A DNA stretch of 64,000 nucleotides from Bacteroidaceae bacterium (GTDB lineage: Bacteria; Bacteroidota; Bacteroidia; Bacteroidales; Bacteroidaceae), in NCBI GenBank assembly GCA_017645305.1, contig JAGCPD010000071.1:1-64000 (forward strand), written 5' to 3'. Below are positions 18,636-28,600 of the stretch, piece by piece. Positions within the stretch are counted from its first letter, which is position 1. Every line of letters starts with the position of its first letter. The position numbers and the translations under genes are program-made. The notes beneath the pieces are model-generated. The model had not been told where the DNA came from. It did not search any database and was given only the letters and a program-made list of their open reading frames with translations.

Positions 18636-18719
18636 CAGAGTTTGGAACTTAAGTTGCAGAGTTTGGAATATAAATTCCAGAGTCTGCAACTTGTATTCCA
18701 GACTTTGGAATATAAAATA
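18636..18719 (+). repeat. Four tandem 21-bp units (array 1)
   Basis: Four contiguous 21-base units, consensus near CAGAGTTTGGAATATAAATTC. A palindrome of the type TTCCAGAGTCTGGAA spans unit junctions. Close relatives, also exactly four units, are at 55635-55718. It lies in the untranslated leader of the HU-like gene. There are no spacers, so it is not a CRISPR array. Confidence 0.85.
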
Positions 18720-18722
18720 TAT

Positions 18723-18849
18723 GGGGGGGGGATTAAAAACGAAAAACGTTTTAGACTTTAGGCCTTAGGCGTTAGACTTTAGGCCTTAGGCGTTAGACTT
18801 TAGGAACGAAGAGTGGTTAGCGGTTAGGGGTTAGCGGTTAGCGGTTAGC
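18723..18849 (+). repeat. Heptamer arrays in the HU leader
   Basis: After a nine-G tract (18723-18731), eight 7-base units (gttagac, tttaggc, cttaggc cycling) occupy 18750-18805, and five ggttagc/g units occupy 18815-18849. Four 6-base units (aacgaN) follow to about 18880. The first array is the reverse complement of the family at 35263-35297. The stretch has no coding potential. Confidence 0.85.
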
Positions 18850-18901
18850 GAAAGGAACGAGAACGAAAACGATAACGAAAATAAATATATTATAAAGATA
18901 T

Positions 18902-19549
18902 ATGGGAAGTTACATTTTATCGGAAATGCCGAACGGCATGGGGAAAAAGGATTGCGCTTTATTCCCCAAGATGCAGATTTATACAAAGTTCGACCACGAC
19001 AAAGTTGTAAAATACATACACACCTATTCACCCGGATTAAGCGAAGGCGTTATTCGCGGTGTATTGGACGGGCTGGCAACAACCTTGAGGGCTGTCCTGC
19101 CCAATGGCCATAGCATGAAGATTGACGGATTGGGTGTGTTCTCCCTGTCGCTGGGCTTCAACGAGGTGCAGGAAGATAATGAAACAGCAGATGAGACAAG
19201 CGGCAAGAAGAAGCAGAAGGAGAAATACCGTCACGTCTGTGCAAAGAGCATCAACTTTAAGGTGGACCCGAAACTTATAGAAGAAATTAACAGGGACAAT
19301 ACCTTTGAACGTGACAAATCGCTTGTAAAGCGCTACAAAAAGTCTGCATCGACATTAGAGCAACGAAAGAACAAAGCATTGCAACTTATTAAGAAGCACG
19401 GATTTATAACACTTGATGATTATGCCGATATTAATCGGATGAGCCGTTCTGCTGCCTCACGCGAACTGAAGAACCTCACCGCCGATTCCACCTCGGGAAT
19501 TAAGGAACGGGGCAGACATTCGCACAAGGTTTGGATTGAGAGTCTGTAA
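18902..19549 (+). CDS. HU-like DNA-binding protein with C-terminal helical extension
   Basis: 215 residues. The N-terminal ~120 look like the HU/IHF-like histone family of Bacteroidetes (LFPKMQIYTKFDHDKVVKYI, GVIRGVLDGLATTLRAVLPN, MKIDGLGVFSLSLG, a Lys-rich arm, then SINFKVDPKLIEEI). The C-terminal ~70 residues form a helical, winged-helix-like region (KALQLIKKHGFITLDDYADI, MSRSAASRELKNL). A role in nucleoid structure or gene regulation is inferred. It stands behind a long repeat-filled leader, which is unusual for such a gene. Confidence 0.75.
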   Translation: MGSYILSEMPNGMGKKDCALFPKMQIYTKFDHDKVVKYIHTYSPGLSEGVIRGVLDGLATTLRAVLPNGHSMKIDGLGVFSLSLGFNEVQEDNETADETSGKKKQKEKYRHVCAKSINFKVDPKLIEEINRDNTFERDKSLVKRYKKSASTLEQRKNKALQLIKKHGFITLDDYADINRMSRSAASRELKNLTADSTSGIKERGRHSHKVWIESL

Positions 19550-19574
19550 ACTCCCGAAATTTAAAAAGAGGAAT

Positions 19575-21143
19575 ATGACTAAGACAAGCATTATAGCATT
19601 GCTACTGCTGTTTGTGACAGACGGTTTTGCCGAGGGGTACGAGAGGGATGCCTGCACCAGCATTATGGTAGGCAAAAAAGCATCGGCTGACGGTAGCGTT
19701 ATCACCAGCCATACCTGCGACTCGTGGTACCGTACCTGGATGAAAATGGTTCCTGCCCAGGACTATCCGAGAGACACCGTTATGAGCATCTACGAAGGAA
19801 CCATGCATACGGAACATGCAGATGACCGTACCGGTGTGAAGGAAAAAGGACAGATTCCACAGGCAAGTCACACATACCGCTATCTGAACACCGCATATCC
19901 TTGCATGAATGAGCATCAGCTGGGTATCGGCGAGACCACATACGGCGGGCGAGACACAATGGAGAACAAGGCGGGTATGTTTATGATTGAGGAACTGGCA
20001 CGTGTGGCACTGGAACGCTGCACTACGGCACGCGAGGCAATCCGTCTTATGGGTGAACTGATAAAGAAATACGGATACGGCGACTCGGGCGAGTGTCTTA
20101 CCATTGCCGACCCCAACGAAGTCTGGATATTCGAGGTGCAAGGCGAAGGCCCGAAGAAGATTGGCGGCGTATGGGCGGCACAGCGCATTCCCGACGACGA
20201 GATTGCCGTCAGTGCCAACATCAGTCGCATCGGTCGCATCGACCTTTCCGACCCTGACCACTTTATGGCATCGGAGAATGTGTTTGACGTTGCCCGCAAG
20301 ATGAAGCTGTGGGACGGGAAAGAGGATTTCTCGTTCTGGAAAGCCTACAGCGGCGAGAACTATTTCCACGAGCCCAAGAACTATTCCGTTCGCGAGCTGT
20401 ATATCATGCAGCAACTGGCACCTTCCAAAGGATTCACTGCGGATATGCCGGAACTGCCCGTAAGCGTGCGCCCCGATTCCCTCGTAAGTATGGAGCGTGT
20501 GGCAAAGCTCCTTGCCTCTTATTACGAGGGGACAGATCAAAGCCTTTCCTGCCGTATCGACAGCCTTGCCGCCAGGTCGGAAGTGAAAGGAAAGTCCATG
20601 ATTACCAACCCTTGGATGAGGCCCGATGAGATAACGCTATACGGAAAATTGCTGAACGACTCTACCATGCAGAACATACGTACCGTCAGCGTATCGTGGT
20701 GCGCCTACAGTACCATCATACAGCTGCGTTCATGGCTGCCCGACGAGATTGGAGGCATTGCATGGATTTGTCTGGACAATCCGGGGCAGTCGCCCCGCTT
20801 CCCGGTCTTTGCCGGCAACACCACCCTACCCATGATGCTGAACATCTGCGGCCAGCACCGTCTGCGCGACGATGCCGCACTCTGGCATTACCGTCAGGCC
20901 AACCGCCTGGCCACCGTAAGATGGGCAAACAGCCGCAAGTCTATGGAATCTGCTCAGCAGTATTTCCTTGACAAGGGAAAGCGCGAGCTGCCCTTCGTGG
21001 AACAGACGTGGCAATCGCTGACCGAAGAGGAGGACAAGAAGACCTTCCTGGACGGCTACACCCGCGACTTCTTCGGAGCCACCATCACCAAATGGGACGA
21101 ACTGTACAGACAATATACCCGTCAGTTTTGGTCAGGATTTTAA
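19575..21143 (+). CDS. C69 family dipeptidase (secreted)
   Basis: 522 residues from the ATG at 19575, which places a signal peptide (about 1-19) just before the catalytic Cys27 in the signature DACTSIMVGKKASADGS. Ntn-hydrolase peptidases of family C69 (PepD-like) expose this Cys by N-terminal processing. Further family motifs are GETTYGGRDTM, VWIFEVQGEGPKKIGGVWAA and FRxFxG-type strands near the C-terminus. It hydrolyses dipeptides, most likely in the periplasm. It follows the HU-like gene by 25 bases, so the two may share a transcript. Confidence 0.88.
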   Translation: MTKTSIIALLLLFVTDGFAEGYERDACTSIMVGKKASADGSVITSHTCDSWYRTWMKMVPAQDYPRDTVMSIYEGTMHTEHADDRTGVKEKGQIPQASHTYRYLNTAYPCMNEHQLGIGETTYGGRDTMENKAGMFMIEELARVALERCTTAREAIRLMGELIKKYGYGDSGECLTIADPNEVWIFEVQGEGPKKIGGVWAAQRIPDDEIAVSANISRIGRIDLSDPDHFMASENVFDVARKMKLWDGKEDFSFWKAYSGENYFHEPKNYSVRELYIMQQLAPSKGFTADMPELPVSVRPDSLVSMERVAKLLASYYEGTDQSLSCRIDSLAARSEVKGKSMITNPWMRPDEITLYGKLLNDSTMQNIRTVSVSWCAYSTIIQLRSWLPDEIGGIAWICLDNPGQSPRFPVFAGNTTLPMMLNICGQHRLRDDAALWHYRQANRLATVRWANSRKSMESAQQYFLDKGKRELPFVEQTWQSLTEEEDKKTFLDGYTRDFFGATITKWDELYRQYTRQFWSGF

Positions 21144-21193
21144 AAAAAGAGGAAGTAAAAAGAGGAAATAAAATAACTTTTAAATCAACTATT

Positions 21194-24100
21194 ATGAAGA
21201 AAAAACTACTAACGAGGCTTCTGCTCATCCTGACGGGAATGGCGGGAAGCAATGTGACCATTATGGCTCAGTCCCCTGAACCAGATGGTTCGAACGAGGT
21301 TGTGGAGATTGCCACAGCTGAGGACTTAAATACCTTTGCACAGCGCGTCGAGCAAGGTGAAGGAGTGGACGGTTTGCTGACTGCCGACATCGACCTGAGC
21401 GAGAGCGACTATCCCGACCTGATGATTGGCGTAGAGGGAAACATGTTCACTGGCACGTTCGACGGACAAGGACACACCATTACCTATCATTACCTAATGG
21501 TAACGGATAAATGGCGCGGTCTCTTTGCCTACATTGACGGCGCAACCATACGCAACCTCATTGTAGAAGGAAGCGCAGTTACGACGAACATCCACTACGG
21601 CGCACTCATTGGTGTGGCATACGGCACGGTGCTCGTGGAGAACGTAGTGACGAATGTCGATGTCACAGGACAGCGCGGCGGTGTGACAGGCGACGCAGGT
21701 ATGTTGGGTGCCAATTACGCCGACATTACCTTTAACAACTGTGCCGTACTCGGTCCTTTGGGCTACCCGGGCAGCTCTATGTACAGCCCCTTCTCCGGCT
21801 GGTCAAACGGCAGTAGCCATACAACGCTGAACAACTGCTACGCTGCCAGCGAGTTCAAGGAAGGTACAGGAATTGACGGCAACAGCGCTACTCTGTCACA
21901 TGCGGGTGGTCCCTGCGTCTTCAACAACTGCTACTACCTCAACTTCATCGATAAGGAACAGGGTACACAGGTAACAGAAGAGCAGATAACTAACGGCGCT
22001 CTCTGCTACAAGCTCAACAGCGGCCAGACCGATATCGTCTGGACACAGGATCTTGATGACCCAGGCTCCTTCCCAATGCCAAACCCGAACGGCAAGCGAG
22101 TGTATGCATCAGGTACTTGCCGATGCGATGGCGCAGAACTTGAGGACAATCCCCTCACCTACAGCAATACAGAAAGCTATCCCGTAAAGCCGGACCACCA
22201 GTTTGGCAGCGACGGCATCTGCATTATTTGCGGCACAGCAGATCCTGATGCCGTAAAGAAGAACGAGGAAGGTTTCTACCTGATTGGTAATGCAAAGCAA
22301 CTGAATTGGCTGAATCAGAAGATTCTGGAGGGAGAGACTGATTCTAAGGTGCTCCTGACAGATGACATTGACTTGAGCGAGAGCGACTATCCCGACCTGA
22401 TGATTGGCACGGAAAGTAAACCGTTCGGTGGTCTCTTCGACGGTGCAGGACATACTATCACCTATGATTATGCCGAAGTAACTGAGAAATGGCGCGGTCT
22501 CTTCGCCTTTGTCAAGGATGCCACCATCCGTAACCTCCGCGTTGAGGGAAGTGCATTCGTGACACAAATTCACTATGGAGCCCTCATCGGACGTGGCGAT
22601 GGCACGATACTCGTGGAGAACGTCGTGACGAATGTCGATATCACAGGTGCCATGAACCAAGTGACTGGCGACGCAGGCATGATTGGGGCGAACTACGCAC
22701 ACCTCACCTTCAACAACTGCGCTACGCTTGGCGAGATGGGTTATCCCGGCAGTTCTATGTACAGCCCATTCTCCGGCTGGTCGCACGCCGACTCCTACAC
22801 CATCCTCAACAACTGCTTCACAACCTGCAAGCTCAAGGAAGATACAGGAACGGGCAACTGCTTCACCATGACGCACCGCAACGGCCACGTCACCATCAAC
22901 AACTGCTACTATCTTAACCTCGTGGGAACGTATGTCGGCGGCACACAGATAACAGAGGAACAATTGGAAAGCGGTGAGCTCTGCTATCTGCTGAATGGCG
23001 ACCAGAGCGAGATGGGCTGGTACCAGGCCCTCGGCGAAGATGAAATGCCCGTGCCCGATGCAAACCACCCGAAGGTTTACGGGGCAGGCAAGACCTTCTT
23101 GAATATCACAGACGATGCCAGCTTCAAGACCTTTGTTGCGCTGGTCATCGAAGAAGAGACGGGACGCTATGAGGAAATGAAAACCCAGAAGAGCCTGGTT
23201 GAATCTTATCTTGAGGCTCTTGAAGTCCTAAGAACATCGGCTAACATTGATGCGTTCCTGTCTGGCTATGCCGAACTTGCCGGGCAGCGCGACAGCATCC
23301 AAAGCTGTGCCGTTGCATACACTGCCTACATGGCCAAGGTTGAGGAAGCAAAGAAGTATTTGGAAGAGCATCCCGATCTGGTTAACCTGAAGGCCGAACA
23401 GCTGAGAACCTACCTCACGGAATACGACGAACCCAACGAAGACTTTCCTCACGGCTCTGCGGTATTAATCCTTGAGGAATGCGAACTCAACAAGGAGGAA
23501 ATCATCGCCGAGACTGCCCTCATAGATGCAAAACTGGTTGAGGCCATTACCTATACCCCGTCTGCCGGAACAGAAGTAACCATGCTCTTCACCAATGCTG
23601 ACCTGAGCGACAAGTTCAACGGATGGGAAGGTCAGCTACCTACAGGCTGGGGCGGTTCTGAAACAAGTCCCTTGTATGCAGCCGAATGTCTCGTAAAAAC
23701 GATGGATATGTACCAAACCCTGACCGAACTGCCCAACGGCATCTACGAGCTGCAGGTGAACGGTGCCTTCCGCCCAACGCCCCACAATTATTACTATAAC
23801 GTCAACTATGCCGCCACGCTCTATGCAAACGGCGTACATAACTACTTCATGACCAACATCGAAGACATGATTAACGTGGAGGATGCAATCGATGGCGAGA
23901 ACTGCAATATCACCGGTCCTGTTTCAGACTTCGCCATCGAGGACGAGGACGGTAATGTAATCGGCTACACGATGCAGGGTATCGTCAGCTGCTGCAACGC
24001 ATTCCAGGCAGGACGCTACCCCAACAGCATACTCTGCAAAGTTACCGACGGAACACTGACCATTGGTGTCCGCCAACCTGGCACGGGTCTCTCTCGCGAC

Positions 24101-25579
24101 TGGCTCGGATTCGGTAACATCAAGGTGTTCTACTACGGACAGATGAACGAGGCTGATGAGAGCCTTGACCGCGTGCTGGCATCAATGTCAGACCGTGCAA
24201 CCACCATCCTGGAGGTTTACGAGCCAGACATTTATGAAGAATATACTATCTATCCAAACTTCAGTCAGGCTCTCAAGGACCAGCTCCGTGAGACGCTGGA
24301 TGCCGTAGCAACAACCACCGAGCCCGAAGAGAAGTACAAGCTCGTTGAGAAGTTCTCAAGCCTCTTCCTCCAGATCTACGAGTGCAAGCAAGCCTACGTC
24401 ACGCTTATGGAAAAGGCTGAACAGGTTACCAGATTGCAGAATGCATTCTATGGAATTGTTTCCGACAGCGAGTACGACCAGATGGACAAACTCTACAACA
24501 AGCTCACCGATGCCTACGTCAAAGGTACCATGACTGCCGAAGAAGCATTGGCCATCGACCTGAAGAAGGAAATCAGTTTCTATCCCGACGAAGAGGATGG
24601 CTATTACCTCATCCGCAACCAGAAGGACTATATCGTATTTGCCAATATGGTTAATGCAGGAAGCACCCAGATTAATGCCAAGCTCTTTGCCGACATTGAC
24701 CTGAGCGACAGCGACTGCCCCGACCAGATGATAGGTCTGGAGGAAGCACCGTTTGAAGGTATCTTCGACGGCCAGGGACACACCATCACCTACAGCTATG
24801 ACTTCAATGCCAATTACTGCGGACTCTTTAGCTATATAAAAGATGCCACTATTCGCAACCTCCGCGTGGAAGGCGACGTTGTGACCAGAGGCATCCATTA
24901 TGGTGCGCTCATTGGCTATGGCGAGGGAACGATGCTCGTGGAGAATGTGATAACGAATGTCAACATCATAGGTGAACGCGGCGGTGTGACAGGCAATGGC
25001 GGCATGATAGGTGCTCTCTATGGCGACATCACCTTTAACAACTGCGCAACACTCGGCGAGATGGGTTACCCCGGCAGTTCTATGTACTGCGGCTTCACGG
25101 CATTCGCCACCAGTGGCGTAACCTCAACTCTGAACAACTGCTACACCACCTGCCTGCTCACCGAAGACACAGGAACCGACTATTGCTTCACCTTCTGCCG
25201 AGGCGACATGAAACTCAACAACTGCTATTACCTGAACCAAATTGGAACAGCCCAGGGCAAACAGATGTCCTTAGAGCAGTTCCAGAACGGCGAAGTATGC
25301 TACAAGCTGAACGGCGACCAGAGTACCATCAACTGGTTCCAGACTATCGGTACAGACAAATTCCCTGTTCTGGATGATACTCACCAGGTAGTCTTTAAGA
25401 ACGAGGATGGCAGTTATGGCAACCAGCTTGACGAGGACGGCATTGATGAAGTGAAAAATGAAAGAGTGAAAAATGAAGGAGTTGCCGCTGAAGTATATGA
25501 CCTTTCAGGCCGCAAAATTACAAATAGTAAATTGTCTAAGGGTATCTATATTGTCAATGGCAAAAAGGTACTGAAATAA
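21194..25579 (+). CDS. Giant secreted protein with three GLUG/beta-helix modules and sorting tail
   Basis: 1461 residues from the ATG at 21194; the frame extends further upstream, but that part overlaps the dipeptidase and has no signal peptide. A signal peptide ends near TIMAQ. Three long copies of one module (about residues 39-299, 359-622 and 1136-1392) each contain DIDLSESDYPDLMIG, FDGQGHTITY, GLFAYIxxATIRNLxVEG, HYGALIGxGxGTxLVENV and GYPGSSMY. Between copies 2 and 3 are helical segments and a beta-sandwich, probably carbohydrate-binding (LPNGIYELQVNGAFRP). The tail is VYDLSGRKI ... GIYIVNGKKVLK. It is probably a surface adhesin or glycan binder; its position before PL11 hints at pectin association. 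Confidence 0.82.
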   Translation: MKKKLLTRLLLILTGMAGSNVTIMAQSPEPDGSNEVVEIATAEDLNTFAQRVEQGEGVDGLLTADIDLSESDYPDLMIGVEGNMFTGTFDGQGHTITYHYLMVTDKWRGLFAYIDGATIRNLIVEGSAVTTNIHYGALIGVAYGTVLVENVVTNVDVTGQRGGVTGDAGMLGANYADITFNNCAVLGPLGYPGSSMYSPFSGWSNGSSHTTLNNCYAASEFKEGTGIDGNSATLSHAGGPCVFNNCYYLNFIDKEQGTQVTEEQITNGALCYKLNSGQTDIVWTQDLDDPGSFPMPNPNGKRVYASGTCRCDGAELEDNPLTYSNTESYPVKPDHQFGSDGICIICGTADPDAVKKNEEGFYLIGNAKQLNWLNQKILEGETDSKVLLTDDIDLSESDYPDLMIGTESKPFGGLFDGAGHTITYDYAEVTEKWRGLFAFVKDATIRNLRVEGSAFVTQIHYGALIGRGDGTILVENVVTNVDITGAMNQVTGDAGMIGANYAHLTFNNCATLGEMGYPGSSMYSPFSGWSHADSYTILNNCFTTCKLKEDTGTGNCFTMTHRNGHVTINNCYYLNLVGTYVGGTQITEEQLESGELCYLLNGDQSEMGWYQALGEDEMPVPDANHPKVYGAGKTFLNITDDASFKTFVALVIEEETGRYEEMKTQKSLVESYLEALEVLRTSANIDAFLSGYAELAGQRDSIQSCAVAYTAYMAKVEEAKKYLEEHPDLVNLKAEQLRTYLTEYDEPNEDFPHGSAVLILEECELNKEEIIAETALIDAKLVEAITYTPSAGTEVTMLFTNADLSDKFNGWEGQLPTGWGGSETSPLYAAECLVKTMDMYQTLTELPNGIYELQVNGAFRPTPHNYYYNVNYAATLYANGVHNYFMTNIEDMINVEDAIDGENCNITGPVSDFAIEDEDGNVIGYTMQGIVSCCNAFQAGRYPNSILCKVTDGTLTIGVRQPGTGLSRDWLGFGNIKVFYYGQMNEADESLDRVLASMSDRATTILEVYEPDIYEEYTIYPNFSQALKDQLRETLDAVATTTEPEEKYKLVEKFSSLFLQIYECKQAYVTLMEKAEQVTRLQNAFYGIVSDSEYDQMDKLYNKLTDAYVKGTMTAEEALAIDLKKEISFYPDEEDGYYLIRNQKDYIVFANMVNAGSTQINAKLFADIDLSDSDCPDQMIGLEEAPFEGIFDGQGHTITYSYDFNANYCGLFSYIKDATIRNLRVEGDVVTRGIHYGALIGYGEGTMLVENVITNVNIIGERGGVTGNGGMIGALYGDITFNNCATLGEMGYPGSSMYCGFTAFATSGVTSTLNNCYTTCLLTEDTGTDYCFTFCRGDMKLNNCYYLNQIGTAQGKQMSLEQFQNGEVCYKLNGDQSTINWFQTIGTDKFPVLDDTHQVVFKNEDGSYGNQLDEDGIDEVKNERVKNEGVAAEVYDLSGRKITNSKLSKGIYIVNGKKVLK

Positions 25580-25584
25580 AAAAT

Positions 25585-25690
25585 CCTACCCCCCTATCCC
25601 CACCCAAAGGGGAAGGGGGCTAAATATTAACCAATGACCAACACCCCCTATTAGTCACCTCCCCTTTCGGGGGGAGGAAGGGAGGGGAGC
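25585..25690 (+). repeat. Dispersed GC-rich leader element, copy A
   Basis: About 105 bases with two hairpins (ccccctatcccc/ggggaaggggg and cctccccTTTCggggggagg) and the core aatgaccaacaccccctatt plus agtcacct. Its 3' end (gaggaagggagggg) lies 10 bases before the PL11 ATG and would supply or sequester the Shine-Dalgarno. Copy B, inverted, is at 62983-63081, again directly before a start codon. Confidence 0.85.
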
Positions 25691-25696
25691 TATACT

Positions 25697-28600
25697 ATGG
25701 GTAGAATCCTAACAGCATTCTGCATTGCCATGCTCGCCGTTGGAACAGCGACTGCGCAACGTTATACCGATCAGCTTGACCGTGGACTGGTAGCTATGAA
25801 AGTGAGCAAAGGCATTTTCCTAAGCTGGCGAATACAGGCAGAGGAATACTACGACGTAACTTACAATGTCTATCGCGACGGGGTTAAGGTAAACGACACG
25901 CCCTTGAGCACGTCTAACTTCACCGACCAGCAGGGCACCGTTACCAGTACCTATAAAGTGGCTGCAGTAGTAGGTGGCGTGGAACAGACGCCGTGCAACG
26001 GACAGACTCCTTGGACATCAGGCTATAAGGAGATTCAGCCGACGCATGAGGGCATCAAAAGCCAACTGATACCAAACGATGCCTGCTGTGCCGATGTGGA
26101 TGGCGACGGTGAACTGGAAATCCTGATGAAGTTCGATAACCAGAGCGAAATTGAACAGTCGTACCCCAAGAACGGTCCCAAAATCGATGGAACAGACACT
26201 CACGAATACAGCATCATGGAGGTGCTGAAGCTGGACGGCACCCGCCTGTGGTGGGTGAACTGCGGTCCAAATATGGGCGACTTCCAGAATAACGAGCAGA
26301 ATATCGTGGCCTACGACTGGGACAGTGACGGACGGGCCGAGGTGGTAATGCGTGCCTGCGACGGCACTACCATTCACTTGGCTGACGGCTCTACCTACAC
26401 CGTAGGCGATGCCTCTGTCAACGTTCGAAGTGCCACAGGCGGAGGAACCAACTGGTTTGTCATTACCAAGGGCGAGTACCTGCTCTACCTTGACGGACAG
26501 ACCGGGAAGGTACACCAGTGTCTGCCCTACCCCCTTCCCCTTCTGGAGAGCGGCGAATCAGATGTCAACAAGGCTTGGGGTGACGGTTACGGACATCGCG
26601 CCTCTAAGCACTTCTTCGGTGCGCCCTGCCTGGATGGTCGCAAGCCCAGCATCTTCCTGGCTCGCGGCATCTACACTCGTCATAAGATGATTGCATACGA
26701 TGTACAGCCCGCCACCCACACCCTGAAGGAACGCTGGCGCTGGTTCAACAACTCCAACGGACCATGGAAGGGACAGGGATACCATAACTTCTGCATTGCC
26801 GATGTAGATATGGACGGGCGCGATGAGATTGTCTTTGGTTCGATGGTCATCGATGACAACGGCAAGGGACTTTCTACCACTGGCTTCGGACACGGTGATG
26901 CTGAGCATGTGGGCGACCTGAACCCCTATCACCACGGACAGGAAATCTTTGCCTGCATGGAGGACGACCCGGGTACCAACTACCGCGATGCCACCACCTC
27001 GAAGGTGTTCTTCCGCTACGACAACGCACCCAAGGATGTAGGGCGCTGTATAGCCGGCAACTTCTCTAACACCTATCCCGGCGGCATCTGTACCCCGACA
27101 GGCGGCAAGCCTCTAAGCACAGTAACGGCAGCCATAAACAACAATCTGGTGGAGGAAGGTATCAACCAGAACTTCCGCATCTACTGGGACGGCGACCTCT
27201 GCGAAGAGACATATAACTATGTAAACGGCAAGAACACCGAGGGATGCATTGCCAAGTACGGCTCATGGACACCCATCTATACCTGCACCGGTTCGTTGAC
27301 CAACAACGACACCAAGGGCACGCCTTGCTATCAGGGTGACATTCTGGGCGACTGGCGCGAAGAGATTATCATGCGCACTGCCAACAATAACATCCGCATC
27401 TATTCCACTCCCACGCCCACCAAGTGGCGTATCCCTTCGCTGTGGTACGATCACCAGTATCGTAACGCCATGGTATGGCAGATGTGCGGTTACAACCAGC
27501 CTCCGCGTCCCAGCTACTTCCTGGGCGAGTTGGAAGGCATCACCATTGCACCGCCACCATCCACCATGACAGGTCGCACAGAAGTGAAGAACGGCGGCAC
27601 CATCGGCAGCAGCCAGAACGGACAGCACGTCATTGTGTGCGAGACCGCAAACAGCAACGTGACCATTGCCGCAGGTGCCCAGCCACAGGTGCTGACATTC
27701 AACGTGCCAACATGGGTGCAGGGAACGGCAGAGAGCGAAAGCACCAATCAGAACACCAGGATTAACTACGTCACATATACTTGTACGGTTTCCGGCAACG
27801 GCATCAGCGGCAACGGACGACTGGTGAAGCAGGGCGACGGTACCCTGACCCTGCCCAAGGCAGACTTCACTCATACGGGCAATACTGATATCTGGGGAGG
27901 GACGTTGAACTTCGACGGAACCATCAGGCAGAGCATACTGTGGCTGAACCGCCACACAGAGTTGAATTCCGACGGGGGCGAGTTCCTGAGTATCAAGGCT
28001 GACTATGGTGCAGTAATTCGTCCCGGCGGTGCCGGACATCAGGGTAGCATTACCACCGACACTCTGTCGCTGGGTTTCGGCTCTCGCCTTTCGGTAGATC
28101 TCTACAGCGATGGTACGCAAGCCGACTTCATCAACGCCAAGGTCCTGAATATCAATCGCAAAACAGGCAGCGTCTGGACGCAATTCGGTCCCCAATACCT
28201 GATGCCCGTTATAGAGCTGGTGGGACATCCCGCCAACGGGCAGACATCCATGACTGCAGGAAAATATATAATAGGTAAGGCAGATACCATTGACGGTACT
28301 ATCGACAATATCATCATCGAGGGCCTGGAGACTGAGAAGAAGCACTTATACATACAGGACAGTCTGATTATTCTCGAAATCGTCGGCTTACGCGATGCGG
28401 CAACAGTTACATGGACCGGTGTCAACGGCAATGCCTGGGACGATGCTGAAACCCCGAACTTCTCGCTCGGCGGCAAGGAAACCCCTTTCGTGGCAGGTGA
28501 CAGCATCATGTTTAATGACGAGGCGACAACAAAATCGGTCAGCGTAAAGGCCAACGTTTATCCTGCCTCCGTTACTGTTGATAATACAGAAAACTACACC

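Noticed and set aside
18636..18719. Tandem repeats considered as a CRISPR array
   Set aside because: Units are contiguous 21-mers without spacers and there are no cas genes; the same holds for 55635-55718.
22109..23068. 319-aa minus-strand frame inside the giant GLUG gene
   Set aside because: It mirrors the repeated GLUG module on the other strand and has no initiation signals.
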